From: Plutella xylostella
Lineage: Eukaryota > Arthropoda > Insecta > Lepidoptera > Plutellidae
Reading direction: 5' to 3'
DNA: 64,000 nucleotides
Assembly: GCF_932276165.1 (NCBI RefSeq)
Contig: NC_064001.1
Coordinates: 2,797,501-2,861,500 of the forward strand
The notes under the pieces were generated by a model, which was given only the letters and a program-made list of their open reading frames with translations, was not told the origin of the DNA and searched no databases. This document shows, one piece after another, positions 21,574 to 32,800 of the stretch. The number at the start of each line of letters is the position of its first letter. Positions within the stretch are counted from its first letter, which is position 1. The translations under genes were made by a program, and so were the position numbers.

Positions 21574-24500
21574 TCACTTCTGCCCCCTGTTGAGCTTGCC
21601 TCCAGTGCTGTCGTGCTCTCCTGCTGTCGTGCATTCTTCCACGTGTGTCCGAGCGACACGACGGCGCAGCTCTCCTTTTCCTCGCCGGTCTTGGGTACTG
21701 GTTCCTTGTTCTCCGTGGGCCGTGTTCTTCAAAATGCCGCAGGAACTCGGGCCGGTCGAAGTCGTGCGGCGTGGCTCGAGTTGCGTCATCGGCGACATTT
21801 TCGGCTGTAGGTACCCATCCCCACTCGCTTTTCTTCGTTGATTCTTCGATTTCAGCGAACCTGTGAGCCACAAAGGTCTTGAATGTGCGTGGCTCAGCTC
21901 GTATCCACGCTGCCATCGTCCGTGAGTCGCTCCAGAACACTCTTCTCGTGATGTCTTCATAATCGTGCTCCGATCGAGTTGTGTTCGAGATGCGAGTTTC
22001 GAGTACCGCAGCTTGTAGTTCCAGCCGCGGTATTGACGTAGGCTTGATTGGTGCGACTCTGTTATTCACCATGGCTAGTGTGACCTTCACGCTGCCGTCT
22101 GCTCGTTGCATTCTCCAGTTGGCCGCCGCTGGCGGCGGTTTCGACGGCGGACGGTCCCCTCGTAGCACCTTAGCCGGCGTCTTATGAGTGTTAAGATGAA
22201 AGCCGACATCGTCTTCATGTACGTGCCACATCAGGCCGAGTGTCTTCTCTATTTCGCTCCCGCCGATGTCGATCATAGTTGTCTCGGCGTCGGTGATGAG
22301 ACCGCATAGTACTCGTCGCTCGTTCGATGCCCATCCGCATAGTTCGAAGCCCGCTCGTCGATGTATCTCGTCGACTGTCTTCGTGACGTGCTGGGCCTCT
22401 TCCACCGACGTGAAGCTTTGCAGGTAGTCGTCCATGTAGTGGTTCTTCTCGATTGCTCGGACGGCCTCGGGGTGCGTGTTGGCGAAGTCTCTGGCGTTTC
22501 TTTCCTTGATGAAGAGTACCGTGCACGGTGACGATGATGCGCCGAAGATGACAGACGTCATGCGGTACTCGTCTGGTGTACCCTCTCGCCGGTCGCCGCG
22601 CCAGGGGAAGCGCAGCGCGTCTCTGTCGCACTCCTTGATGCGTATCTGCATGAACATCCCCTTGATATCCGCGCTGACCGCGTAGGGATGCTGCCTGAAC
22701 CGCATGACCATCCCAGGAAGCAACTGAAGCAGGTCGGGGTCGGTCAGCAGCATGTCGTTCAGGCTGCGTCCATGTGACTTCGCTTCGGCGTTGTGCAGCA
22801 GTCTTATCTTCTTCTTCTTGGGGTTGCAGACGGCAAAGTGCGTCAGGTACCACGTTCTGTCTTGTGTCGGGAGCGTGGTGGCGGGCTCGGCGTATCCGGA
22901 CTTCAGCATATTCTCCATGCACTCTTCATATTTCTTCTTGAGTTCTGGGTCACGGTCGAGCTTGCGTTCGAGGCTGCAGAGTCGTTTCAGTGCGTCTTGA
23001 CGGTTGTTAGGTATTTTCTCATTTTCTCGTTTCCATAACAACCGAGTTTCGAAGCGACCATCGGGCAGTCGGCGACTTTCCTCTTCCAGTTTTCTCGTGG
23101 CTTGTTCTTCTGGATCTGTCGTCGGTTTTCTCGCTTCGATGCTCAGGGACTCCAGTTCGAAGCAGTGTTTCATCATTTTCTCCATTGACTCTTCCGCGCT
23201 CGTGATGTGCCCGCAGAAGTTGATCGGTTTGCTCTGTGTGGTGCGGCAGCCGTGCTGTACCCAGCCGAGCTGTGTGCGAGATGCCACAGGCTGGTCACGG
23301 TGGCCTTCTCGGACTTCCCTCGAGACAATTAAGTCCCAGTTGTCCTGGCCGATGAGTAGTTTCGGCGATGCCCCTTCGTAGGCAAGTTCTTCTTGAATGT
23401 CGCTCAGGTGGCTGCAGTCGTCGACTTCTTCTTTCTTCACCGTCTGAGTGATGAAGTCGAGCTTCTCGACTGTGCGTGCGTCTTCAAGCTTGAACTCTTC
23501 TTGTGTGTGCTTGCCCCGTATGGTGAAGTCGACTTTTTTACTCTTCGAGTGTCGAACTTCTTTACCGCTGACTCCTTGCACCCACATCGCATCAGTGGGT
23601 CCGTCGAGGCCGAGAGAGTTGGCCACGTCCGCGTCGATGATCGTGATGGTGCTTCCCTCGTCGACCAGTGCGTAGGTATCTATACTGGAGTGAGGGCCAG
23701 TAAGTACCACGGGCGCTATTTTCAAGTAAGCGCGGCGACTCTCGCTGTTGTTCGCTGCGACGGTCGGCTTCTCCGTCGTGGACGCGGTGACCTCTTCGTG
23801 TTTGTCTTCTTTCTTGACAGCTTCGTGATGCAGGAGCTTGTGGTGGCTCAGTTTGCAGCCGGAGACACCGCAAGGCTTTGCTTTGCACAAGAAGCGGCGA
23901 TGTGTGCTACGTAGGCAGCGGAAGCACAGCTTGTTCTGTTTCGCTATTTCCCAACGCTCGTCAGTCGTCTTCTCGGTGAACCTAGTGCATTCAGGTAACT
24001 TGTGAGCCTGTTTGCACATAGGGCAGCCGTCCTCTTCTTGCTTGTGCGTGTTCTCTGCGGCGTAGGTACGTTCCGTCGTCTTCTTCGCAGCTTTCTCCCT
24101 CGCACTCACGGGTGTAGGTGCGCTGTTGTCGATCTGCTCGAGCGCGGCGTATGGGCCGCACTTGTCCGCTTCGTGGTTCAGGTAGGTAGAGAGCTTCTTC
24201 AGGTTCGCTTCTTCACCATGATGCGTGAAGTTGTACTCGTACCATTTGTCACGAAGAATCGGTGTGAGCTTCTCGGTTACAGTGCGCTCGATCTCCGGGT
24301 TGTAGAGGAAGTGCGGTTTCTTCAGTGCTTCGATCGTAGCCACGATGTTGGCCAGCTTGCTTGCGAAGATGCACAGGTCACGTGGGCTCTCAGCTAACTT
24401 CGGTAGTTTCTTCACTTTGTCGAGCTCGTTGAGTATGAGTGCTTCTGGCCGCCCGAACCGTCGTTCCAAGCCCTGTATTATGACGATAGGGTTCGGATCG

Positions 24501-25384
24501 CTGATTAGTAGACAGCTGATGGCTTCGAGGGCGGCCCCACGCAGGCTTTTTCTCAGGCGGGCGACATTTTCTATCTTCGTGAAGTACTTCTCAGTTTCTT
24601 GGTAGGCCGCACGAAACGGTAGCCACTCGCTGCTGTTTCCGTTGAACGTAGGTAGTTCTTGGATGTACCGTGGCAGCTCTCTGTAGCCGCCGCCGCTCAG
24701 CACACTTTTCAATAGTGCGGCGAGCTGCGAAACGTCTTCACTCGACGACTTTTCTTGTTGGCGCTCGGGAGGCGCGCGTTCTTCATACTGCGGCGCCTCG
24801 ACGACCTGTGGCGGTTCCGTAGGTATCCACGGGGTGGGAGGGACCTGTGTTTGGCCCCTCACGGGGGACGAGCCTCTTGCTTGGCCCGCTGTGAGAGCGA
24901 GAGCAGGGGGCGGGGGCTTAGAGGATTGCTCCTGCACCCACTGCTCGATGCGCTCGCTCTTGTCGGCGATGTCTTCATCTTCCTCGTCGGACGAGTCCTC
25001 CGCTTGTATCCGCATGAGCCTCACCTTCGCTAGTTCGGCGGCGGCTTGTGCTTCCTTCTTTTGCGCCTCGGCCAACAGCTCCCTAGCCTCCAATTCCGCG
25101 AGGAATCTCTTGCGGGAGGCTTTGGAGTGATGTGACCGGGGCCGTAAGGTAGCTGGCTGCGATGTGACTTGACGCACCACAGTGACCACGCTCGTGTCTC
25201 GAGGTGGCGGCGTCGCAGGGCGCTCTGATCCGGTAGCGCTTGCGTTCGCCGCCGACGTGGTCGTGGCGGATGTCTCAGTCACACCGCTTCCCATAGTCGT
25301 CGTGGTGTTGCTCGTGCAGACCGTGCTTGATTCGGCGGTACTGGACTCTTCCTTCCGGCTACTGTGGCTTCTAGTAACCGGCAT
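21320..25384 (-). CDS. BEL/Pao Gag-Pol polyprotein, C-terminus replaced by a frameshifted tail
   Basis: A single 1,354-residue frame starts at MPVTRSHSSRKEE. A charged, coiled-coil-like Gag with an E/A/K/R-rich segment (residues ~85-135) is followed by the Gag region near 240-430. A Cys/His cluster follows (CPMCKQAHKLPEC then CFRCLRSTHRRFLC, ~455-510), then an aspartic protease with active site ALVDEGSTITIID (~575). Reverse transcriptase has HNAEAKSHGRSLND, SADIKGMFMQIRI and the catalytic YMDD (~970). The RNase H region ends near ENVADDATRATPHDF. After that, where a zinc-binding domain and DDE integrase normally lie, the frame runs out of phase through about 150 low-complexity Arg-rich residues. 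The true C-terminus lies in another frame (see 21280-21573). Confidence 0.9.
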   Translation of the reverse strand: MPVTRSHSSRKEESSTAESSTVCTSNTTTTMGSGVTETSATTTSAANASATGSERPATPPPRDTSVVTVVRQVTSQPATLRPRSHHSKASRKRFLAELEARELLAEAQKKEAQAAAELAKVRLMRIQAEDSSDEEDEDIADKSERIEQWVQEQSSKPPPPALALTAGQARGSSPVRGQTQVPPTPWIPTEPPQVVEAPQYEERAPPERQQEKSSSEDVSQLAALLKSVLSGGGYRELPRYIQELPTFNGNSSEWLPFRAAYQETEKYFTKIENVARLRKSLRGAALEAISCLLISDPNPIVIIQGLERRFGRPEALILNELDKVKKLPKLAESPRDLCIFASKLANIVATIEALKKPHFLYNPEIERTVTEKLTPILRDKWYEYNFTHHGEEANLKKLSTYLNHEADKCGPYAALEQIDNSAPTPVSAREKAAKKTTERTYAAENTHKQEEDGCPMCKQAHKLPECTRFTEKTTDERWEIAKQNKLCFRCLRSTHRRFLCKAKPCGVSGCKLSHHKLLHHEAVKKEDKHEEVTASTTEKPTVAANNSESRRAYLKIAPVVLTGPHSSIDTYALVDEGSTITIIDADVANSLGLDGPTDAMWVQGVSGKEVRHSKSKKVDFTIRGKHTQEEFKLEDARTVEKLDFITQTVKKEEVDDCSHLSDIQEELAYEGASPKLLIGQDNWDLIVSREVREGHRDQPVASRTQLGWVQHGCRTTQSKPINFCGHITSAEESMEKMMKHCFELESLSIEARKPTTDPEEQATRKLEEESRRLPDGRFETRLLWKRENEKIPNNRQDALKRLCSLERKLDRDPELKKKYEECMENMLKSGYAEPATTLPTQDRTWYLTHFAVCNPKKKKIRLLHNAEAKSHGRSLNDMLLTDPDLLQLLPGMVMRFRQHPYAVSADIKGMFMQIRIKECDRDALRFPWRGDRREGTPDEYRMTSVIFGASSSPCTVLFIKERNARDFANTHPEAVRAIEKNHYMDDYLQSFTSVEEAQHVTKTVDEIHRRAGFELCGWASNERRVLCGLITDAETTMIDIGGSEIEKTLGLMWHVHEDDVGFHLNTHKTPAKVLRGDRPPSKPPPAAANWRMQRADGSVKVTLAMVNNRVAPIKPTSIPRLELQAAVLETRISNTTRSEHDYEDITRRVFWSDSRTMAAWIRAEPRTFKTFVAHRFAEIEESTKKSEWGWVPTAENVADDATRATPHDFDRPEFLRHFEEHGPRRTRNQYPRPARKRRAAPSCRSDTRGRMHDSRRARQHWRQAQQGAEVNAGVPTATPTPAGATQHRQPTEDRRPGHRVRLQQPAQHLAPRTNHSCLPREGQHRASRRHHYEQRARAASTNEEDRRAASRIAR

Positions 25385-25507
25385 GGTCGTTCTTTATTCC
25401 CGTTTTCGACTCTTCGATAGACCAATGTTCAGTAGGTCTGCCAATTTCTTTCTTCTTATCCGGCTTCTCGAAGGTTCGATGTCTTCTGATCCGTCTCGTA
25501 GGACCAA

Positions 25508-25770
25508 TGTTGGGGGTGGACTGTATTTGAAAGTCTCCTTCAGGTTTTCCAGTTGTTCTTTATTGTTCCTCTTCTGTTTCCTGAATGACAATTTGCGTAC
25601 CAAAATAACCCTACTTAAGTACTCAGAATTGGTCACGCAACCGATAGCTGATAAGGTGAGATACTTAACTCTAATATTTACAACCAATGACATGTAAGTA
25701 TAACAACCTACAAACTATGCTATTTAAAACTATTGTATACTATCTTATCCTAAGGTTTTCGTCGTGAACA
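25508..25770 (-). repeat. BEL/Pao 5' LTR
   Basis: 263 bp, same sequence as the LTR at 21043-21305. It is followed on the minus strand by the candidate primer-binding site and then the Gag-Pol start codon at 25384. Confidence 0.95.
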
Positions 25771-25775
25771 ACCTC

Positions 25776-26733
25776 CGTACCTGAAGAACTGGCTCATCTC
25801 GTCACATGATTTTTGTTGTGATTTTTTATTATAATTTTTCGTATAGTTATTTCCATAACTTGTTTAAAAAACACAAACTTTTGACTGGGGATTATTAGAA
25901 TGCAATGGTACTTATATTGATGCTTTCGACTTTTTTGAAAACATAGACCACAGCCTTGTATACCTAATTATATTTCACGTATATTATTGATATAATATAT
26001 AGTATTGATATAAACACTACAGTAGTTTATTTTAAATTTCGGTTTATGAGATTTATTTATTTTAGCTGTTTAAAGTTTCTTGACTTTTTATTCAAATTCT
26101 GACCTTAAATAAATATATCTGAAATAGGCACTTATTTATTTTTAATTAAATGAAAATGTTTCGTCACGGCCAATGAAAATTACTGCAGATTGTGAAAACC
26201 AAATATATTCGTGCACAGTCGCGGAAAAGTCAGAGTAAAGATAAACAAACTTATTTTATTAATTAGGTACTTTACCAGCTAAATAAATATATAACTTACA
26301 ACACAAAATACAGGAATCGAAATACGATATAAATATTGTTGCTTGCATTAAATTTGAAACACTGAAACAATAAAATATCATATCAATACAGTATTGGTAG
26401 GTATGCTTATTAAGCAAAATAAAAAAAATACACTTTACGTACCTATAATAGTTCACTGTAAAATGTAAACAGTATTTACTTTTATTACTATAAGTACAGT
26501 GCTCCAAAATTGATAATGCGCATAGAAATCTTTGACAGATCGGTTTTTTTCGATTATGTGACACATGATATTGAGTCCTATTTCTTTCGAACTAGGTGCA
26601 AAATGCAAGTGTTATTTTTAAGGCTCTTACCATTTAATGATTCGGATGTGAAGATCTGCATGTGCATTATTAATTTTGGACAAGTGTACTTATTCTGTTT
26701 TTTTATATTTGCACCTATATTGTACCTGAAAAA
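25776..26733. other. AT-rich non-coding sequence
   Basis: Nothing recognisable beyond AT-rich intergenic or intronic sequence between the BEL/Pao element and the SINE. Confidence 0.4.
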
Positions 26734-26740
26734 AACCTAG

Positions 26741-27090
26741 AGACCAACGGAGCGGTGGTAGCTCAGTCGGGTAAGCGCCCGCTTCTCACGCCAGAGATGC
26801 GGGTTCGATCCCGGCGCTGACATGTACCAATGAGTTCTTTTAACTTAAGTACAATGTATACCATCGCTCTTACGGTGAAGGAAAACATCGTGAGGAAACC
26901 TGCATATCTAGATCTAGCACATCTAGATATGTGAACCCACCAACCCGCAGTGGACCAGCGTGGTGGGGAAATGGTCCAAGCTTAGGAAGGCAGTTTAGAC
27001 CTTGGGGATATGCACAAAGGTTCCATTCGAGAGAGCCAGGTGCAGGTACTTACACCCCCACAGAGAATAGAATAGAATAGAATAGAATAG
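26741..27090 (+). mobile_element. tRNA-derived SINE, full length, (AATAG)n tail
   Basis: It opens with a tRNA-like head carrying an internal pol III A box (GGTAGCTCAGTCGG, about 26757) and B box (GGGTTCGATCCC, about 26801). A tRNA-unrelated body of about 250 bp follows, then a tail of five or six AATAG units. The 7-bp duplication AACCTAG at 26734-26740 and 27091-27097 fits LINE-mediated insertion. A head-less relative lies at 63606-63880. Confidence 0.85.
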
Positions 27091-27416
27091 AACCTAGCAA
27101 CTTAATTCAGGAATACGAATATGCTAGAGTTAGGCTAGTGCCAATGGGCTCGTTGACATTGTCCCTCAGATGGGGTTTAAAAGTTTTAATACTTACTTTC
27201 AATCGTGACTCATATAAGTATATAGGATGTGTCTATGGTATACACTTACTCGTATATACCTTAGAGTTTAGACGCATCCTAGTCATGTGTAGTCACTCCT
27301 GAAACGGCTTTAAATTATGAATGCATAAAACACCGTGTTGGACCTGTTGAACCATGAGCCACTAGCCACAAACTTTTTTGTGGGAAGGCCATTTGTCATG
27401 TTTATTGATGATTTGA

Positions 27417-27906
27417 TTGATTCGTGTTCGCTGCCTACCTCGCCAGGTGGGGCGGCGGCTTGCTAAGTGTAAAGTGTTGAAGCGACACAGTCCGCACCCA
27501 CTCGAGTACACCCGGCGACTCGCACGCACGTCCGCGAATACTGCTCGATACGTTTGCGAAACTATCGAAATAATAAAAAAAAAATTACTGCAAATTGAAA
27601 AAAAAAACGTGTTTAAGTTTAAGTTTAAGTAAATCAACTTGAAAAGTTGTAAAAAATGTTTTGTGGTTTTTAAGAAATAATATAGCAAAAATTATTTAAG
27701 TGCGTAATGTTCGGATGTGATGCTTCTCTCAAGTGAAGTGGTTGATTGAATTTTAAAGTTATTTTCTTAATGATACAGTTTAGAAGTATTATTTAGTAAG
27801 ATAAAAGATAACAGAAATGATGAATAGAATCAGAACTCAGTGTTGATATAAGTTGTGCGTCTGCCTGAGTTTTGTTTGCTGCCGAATTCAGCATTAGTAA
27901 TTATTG
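27417..27906 (+). other. Possible alternative promoter/leader region, weak
   Basis: A GC-richer island (27420-27560) stands out from its AT-rich surroundings. Farther on, ATTATTG|GTAAGTTT at 27906/27907 is a consensus donor after a non-coding stretch. The island could be another leader exon of the downstream transporter gene. It has no conserved coding frame, and upstream ATGs occur if the leader is long, so support is weak. Confidence 0.2.
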
Positions 27907-28235
27907 GTAAGTTTAAAAAACTTCTTTTCAAAAATAAAATAAGAATTATGTACCTATCTATATTCTATCTGAAATCTTCGTGGCTAAATTATTTATGACC
28001 CAAAAATACGGCATGGTTTTTCGCGAAATATATTTTCCTAGTAAACTATGTAGAAATAAAGAATATCTATCTAAACATAATAATTATATTTACTTCAATG
28101 GTTTAAAGTCAAACAATAATTTAGCACGTTGCCTGAAAGTCTCCTGTATTGTACTGCATTTACATATGGATTGTTTTAATTTATAGAGTAGAGGCATATA
28201 AATACCCACATATAGGAATACTTATTGTGTGATTC

Positions 28236-28358
28236 TAAGGGTGGGTTGCACCATTTAACTTTAACAATTACAAACGTCAAATCCCTTAAGATTGATCTCT
28301 CTCGTCAAGGGATTTGACGTTTGTAATAGTTAAAGTTAAATGGTGCAACCCACCCTTA
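28236..28358. mobile_element. 123-bp palindromic MITE with TA ends
   Basis: The arms TAAGGGTGGGTTGCACCATT (28236 onward) and its reverse complement (ending 28358) pair over about 53 bp with one or two mismatches, leaving a loop of about 17 bp. The element begins and ends with TA, as expected for mariner-type MITEs. Confidence 0.8.
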
Positions 28359-29759
28359 GAAATAAAAATAATATTAATGATATAGACACATGACCATTTG
28401 ACCATTGAACATGTTCTAATTAAGTAATATGTTTGATAAAATGTCTATAAGCTAGCTGGTAACTAGGTAACGTGTAAAATCTCGGCAATAAATAACGGAC
28501 GCTCCCACAGATTCCACCGCCAAGTTGCGTGTTTTATATCAAAATCCGCAATGTTTGCTTAGTGCTGAATTCATTAAAACCAGACAAAGTAAATTCATAT
28601 CCATAACATAATAGGTAAGGGTTTTATTTAGTTTTTGCACACATATTCTTCTGATTTAAATGTAACAAAAAATAGCATAAAAACGTGGTTAGTGCTTAAT
28701 GATAATGTACCTACATAGGTACTTAATAAGCACATACTGTATGTACCTACCTACCTATATATACATTATAATATTATTGTTATACTAAATACCTACTTTA
28801 CTATTACTAAAACATACAGGAGGCTGTATAAGAGCCTTATACCAAATTTTATAAAAAGGCATTTATAGAAACCCTAGATAATTAAATTTATTTATCCATA
28901 CTTGTAAGTAAGTACCTATAAGATTTCGGCAAAACATAGTGAGAGATTTGAGAATAACGAAATCTGCCTTTTGTTGTGAGGATATAAGGATAAGGATAAT
29001 TAACTAGCAATAACAAAAATGCTGTTTGCCTTGCAAGTTCAATGTTTCTTAAATGATTTGGCAGCGGGATGTGAGAATCTCAGAACTACATGACCATGTA
29101 CCTACATACTAACTTAGGTAGTCATACATACACATGGTGTTGCAAAAAGGGTATACTAAGCCGAAAGGGGGTGACTCAGGGGGTCATTCAGAACAACTTT
29201 TGTTCTAAGAGTTTTAAAATTCATGAAAATAAAAAAATATTTTCCATAGAAACGTGGTTGGTAGTTATGTAAAAAAAATATGGATGAAATACCTAAAATA
29301 TGTAAGTATCATTAAAATATAAATGCTGGATTGATAATCAGACGGGGCTCAAATTTGTTTCTTCGCACAAGTCTATCACGAATTCACGAAATACCTGCAC
29401 AGTTTTAATTGCTAGTTTTCACTTTCCTCAAGGGTAAAGAGACGAATAGAGCAGAATTAGTACTGTCTGACTGAATTTCGTTTATAGGTACAATAAAATA
29501 TGTAGGTATATAAAAAAATAGATTTAGCATTGGTCAGTTTTTCTCCCTAGTCTCTAGGTCTGGTCCCTGTATGTTTCAAATCCAATAACAAATAATTTCT
29601 CTCTTTAATTTTTTGTGACCTAAAGTTTTTTGCTTTTATCTGCCAAACATCTATCAGATTAATTTAAGCTGCGTCAGATTTGGGAGATAATAAGCTATGC
29701 CATGCTGCTAAAATATTGTTACATATTCACTATTTTTGCTTGTAAATATGGTAGCTCTG

Positions 29760-29875
29760 TTATGGGTCGATTACTTACACCTAACGAGTACAGTGGCGAG
29801 TCAGTGTACTATTGGTCGAGGATCGGCCGAGGATACTGTCTCACCACTGTACTCGTTAGATGTAATCGACCCATA
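29760..29875. mobile_element. 116-bp palindromic MITE
   Basis: The arms TTATGGGTCGATTAC... (29760 onward) and ...GTAATCGACCCATAA (ending near 29876) pair over about 45 bp, including CTAACGAGTACAGTGG. Non-coding. Confidence 0.75.
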
Positions 29876-32800
29876 AGACATACACTTATCTGCAGCTCCG
29901 TTAATCCGTGCCGCGTAAGGATTACCTACGGAACCCTACACACTGGGCACTATTGTGTATTTTACATAATCTGTTGCAATTTACGAATCAACTAACATAA
30001 TATTTCCTACCTACTGCTAATGAGTGACGTTTACAGTTGTATAGTTGTGTTACGTGATGGCTACTGAGTTAAATAATACCTTTGTTTGCTATGTTCAACA
30101 TTGTACTGGGTACTTGCCAGTTTAATCTTAACGGCGATTACGGGAGTCCGGTGATTCATACACTTTGTGAGGGACGGAAGTCTTCCTACTGATTAAACAT
30201 ACTTCTTCAAAGTATGTATGTACCTACCTATATCCAGTTCATCTCGGCTATACCTGATGATACCTACCTATTGTACAAACAATTCAAAAGAAGTTTACAC
30301 GTTTTACACATCTGCCTCATTTTGAAAAGTATTTGTATTAGCGCTACTGGAATCTCCCTAAAACTATTATTAGTTTCAACAGTTTTTTGTTCAGGAATTT
30401 CACTCATTTCTGAATGACCATTTACCTAATTAAGTCACCCTCTTTCATCTAACACCATTGAATTGGCTTCTAAACATAATTGAATTTTATCAGTGATCTT
30501 TTGGTTAGTATGTCAGTGTACCCGACATAAAGCCGAGTGCAGACAGTACATGATAGGTACATACATTTCGGGAACATAATAATATGGTTATATAGGTACC
30601 GACTGACCAGGACTTCATTAAAGTACCTACCTACCTATATTTTAATGGTAGGAAGTAGGACATACCAGAGATGTCCGTGATATTCCGAGACTTCTCTGTC
30701 AATGTAGCAAGAATTAACATCAGATAAAAATATCTGCACCAGGTTATTTATGTAAACGGAATAATTATAATATACTCTACAATGTAAACGAGACATGAGT
30801 TACACAAATGGCGATGAGAAGAGACACATGATTAAATCTAAGTAGAGATAAAAAAGTTCGCGGTAATGGTTAAGTTAGGGTTGGTGAATAGTTCAAAATA
30901 TGTGTGTAAGTAAAAATCCGTGTAAGGGCTCTTTTTTAAATAGTCAGCTAACAGCTATCTAGGGAATAATTCTGATGCGGACCCGTCTGAATGTTTGGTG
31001 ATAGAAATTTTGAAAATATGATATATAATAAAATCCTTTTCCGAGACTTTATATCTGCAGTGCGTTATGTAAGCCAATATTAAATTCGGTTTCAGCTCCC
31101 CAAAATACATAAAATATTAAGAAATGTAAAAAAAAAACAGTGTGTAACCGTAACTTAGATGAAGTAAATAAGGTATAAAACTCCCGGTTAAGTTAGTTAC
31201 GTAACTATTGGGTTTGTTAGTTTAGTTTATGTGTCATTAATTGATTACCTACGCAACAGTGTCACATCGTAACATTCACAGTTACCGGAGCTTGATAAAA
31301 ACCACTACTTAGATATACCCAGGTACAATAACTATCTCTACCTGTGCTGTATCAATTTGTGGTCTGCCTTGATAATGTTTTTTAATGATTCATGAAAATA
31401 GCATTAAAATCTATTTCACTATAATCAGCTATTCTTACTATACTTATTTAGATACCTAAATATTATTTTAAGTAGTAGGTACTTACCTAATAGTTACGAT
31501 CGCGTTACAAGCAGTCGTAGACAATATCATGTGGTTTAGCTTTTCATGAAGATGTGCAATGCTCTTTACAAAACAAAATGGGTAAAAACTAACGGGCCTT
31601 ATCGTCAAAACTTAGGCATAAGTGCTAAACGCTGTGGGCTGAACTCTAGACAAGGTTTCGTTTCTTTTTTTTCTTTTAATGATTTATTGCACAAATATTA
31701 AAAATTAATATACAAAAGGTGGGCTTGGTGCCAAGAGAATTTTCCTCCAGCCAACCTACACCTGTAGCATCCGGTACAGGAAAACTAGTACTTATAAGTA
31801 CAAATATGCAAAAAATATGATGAAAGATGAAAGAACACACAGTTTCATAGTTTGATAGTAACATAGTATCTTCATGTGTTGGCATCTTGGCTGAGATTCC
31901 TAAATCTATAATTATCACCAACTGAAACCCACAAACGATGCTGGTAGAGGCAGCACTGGGTCAAACCGACATCGCGAGCCTCTGGAGGGTTACTCTATCC
32001 TGACTTAAAACGAACGAACGATGACGTGTCGTACAATATCGCCATGTTTAATACAACGAGGTAGAGTCCTGGCTTGTACAGCAGAGCTCCAAAACTTAGT
32101 TTTTCGTCATATAGAGTGACCTCATTGGTCGCCGTGACGGTCACTTCCCGTCCATTGTGCGCCCATCACTCCACTCTCGTACCGAGGAGTTACTCCGATA
32201 CTACTGTAGTAGAATTATCCTACTATTTCGCTAACTATGTAGATTAAGAAATAGTTCGAGTTATATTTCGATAGTGTCCGCAATGAGCTTGTTAGATCAG
32301 TAGCTATACAGAGCGTCCCATTAGTCAACGTCATGCAGGTAGGAGTAGGAGGTGTTACAAATCTTCTTGGATAATTTGCGAAATTCGACGAAAGTAGTTC
32401 GGTTTGAGTGTTTCAGAACTTTCAGACACAAGTTGTCAGACTTCATTGACAGACACATTATGAATTCGCCCCTGACTGGGATGCTGCTTTGCCGCACCCA
32501 CTTTTTACCAATATATTGCTAAACCCAATTATAAAGACATATCCATTTAAATGCTTATGTAACATGAAATTAATGAGTTATTGAATTAAAAGTGCATTAG
32601 TTCCGATCGTGCGGTGTCCTCAAGCAGACGGCGCCATTAAACCGTCACGAGAGCTCATGTCAATGGCACGGAAATATACTTGTGTCATTATTATTTATAC
32701 AGGGTGGACTTTTATCATTGACGTGCTTACGTCTTCGCAAGTGAATGTACCTACCTGTCGTCATATTGAGCAATTTTCTTTACGAGTCATCTCTGAAGTC

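Larger units (their letters stand above)
21043..25770 (-). mobile_element. BEL/Pao LTR retrotransposon, recent, integrase-deleted
   Basis: Two 263-bp direct repeats bound 4.2 kb of internal sequence encoding a Pao-type Gag-Pol on the minus strand. The 5-bp duplication ACCTC flanks the element at 21038-21042 and 25771-25775. I see no difference between the LTRs, so insertion was recent. Next to the 5' LTR (25491-25507, minus strand) the sequence starts TTGGTCCTACGAGACGG, a plausible tRNA primer-binding site. Next to the 3' LTR (21306-21315) is a purine-rich tract, GGCGGGAGAA. The integrase catalytic core is missing, so the copy should be non-autonomous. Confidence 0.95.

Noticed and set aside
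21574..21960. 128-codon minus-strand frame in the BEL/Pao element
   Set aside because: Overlaps the C-terminal region of the polyprotein in another frame and shows no integrase motif.
26750..26822. Possible tRNA gene
   Set aside because: The A and B boxes are present, but the sequence does not fold as a full tRNA by eye. It continues into the SINE body with an (AATAG)n tail and a target duplication, so it is the SINE head.
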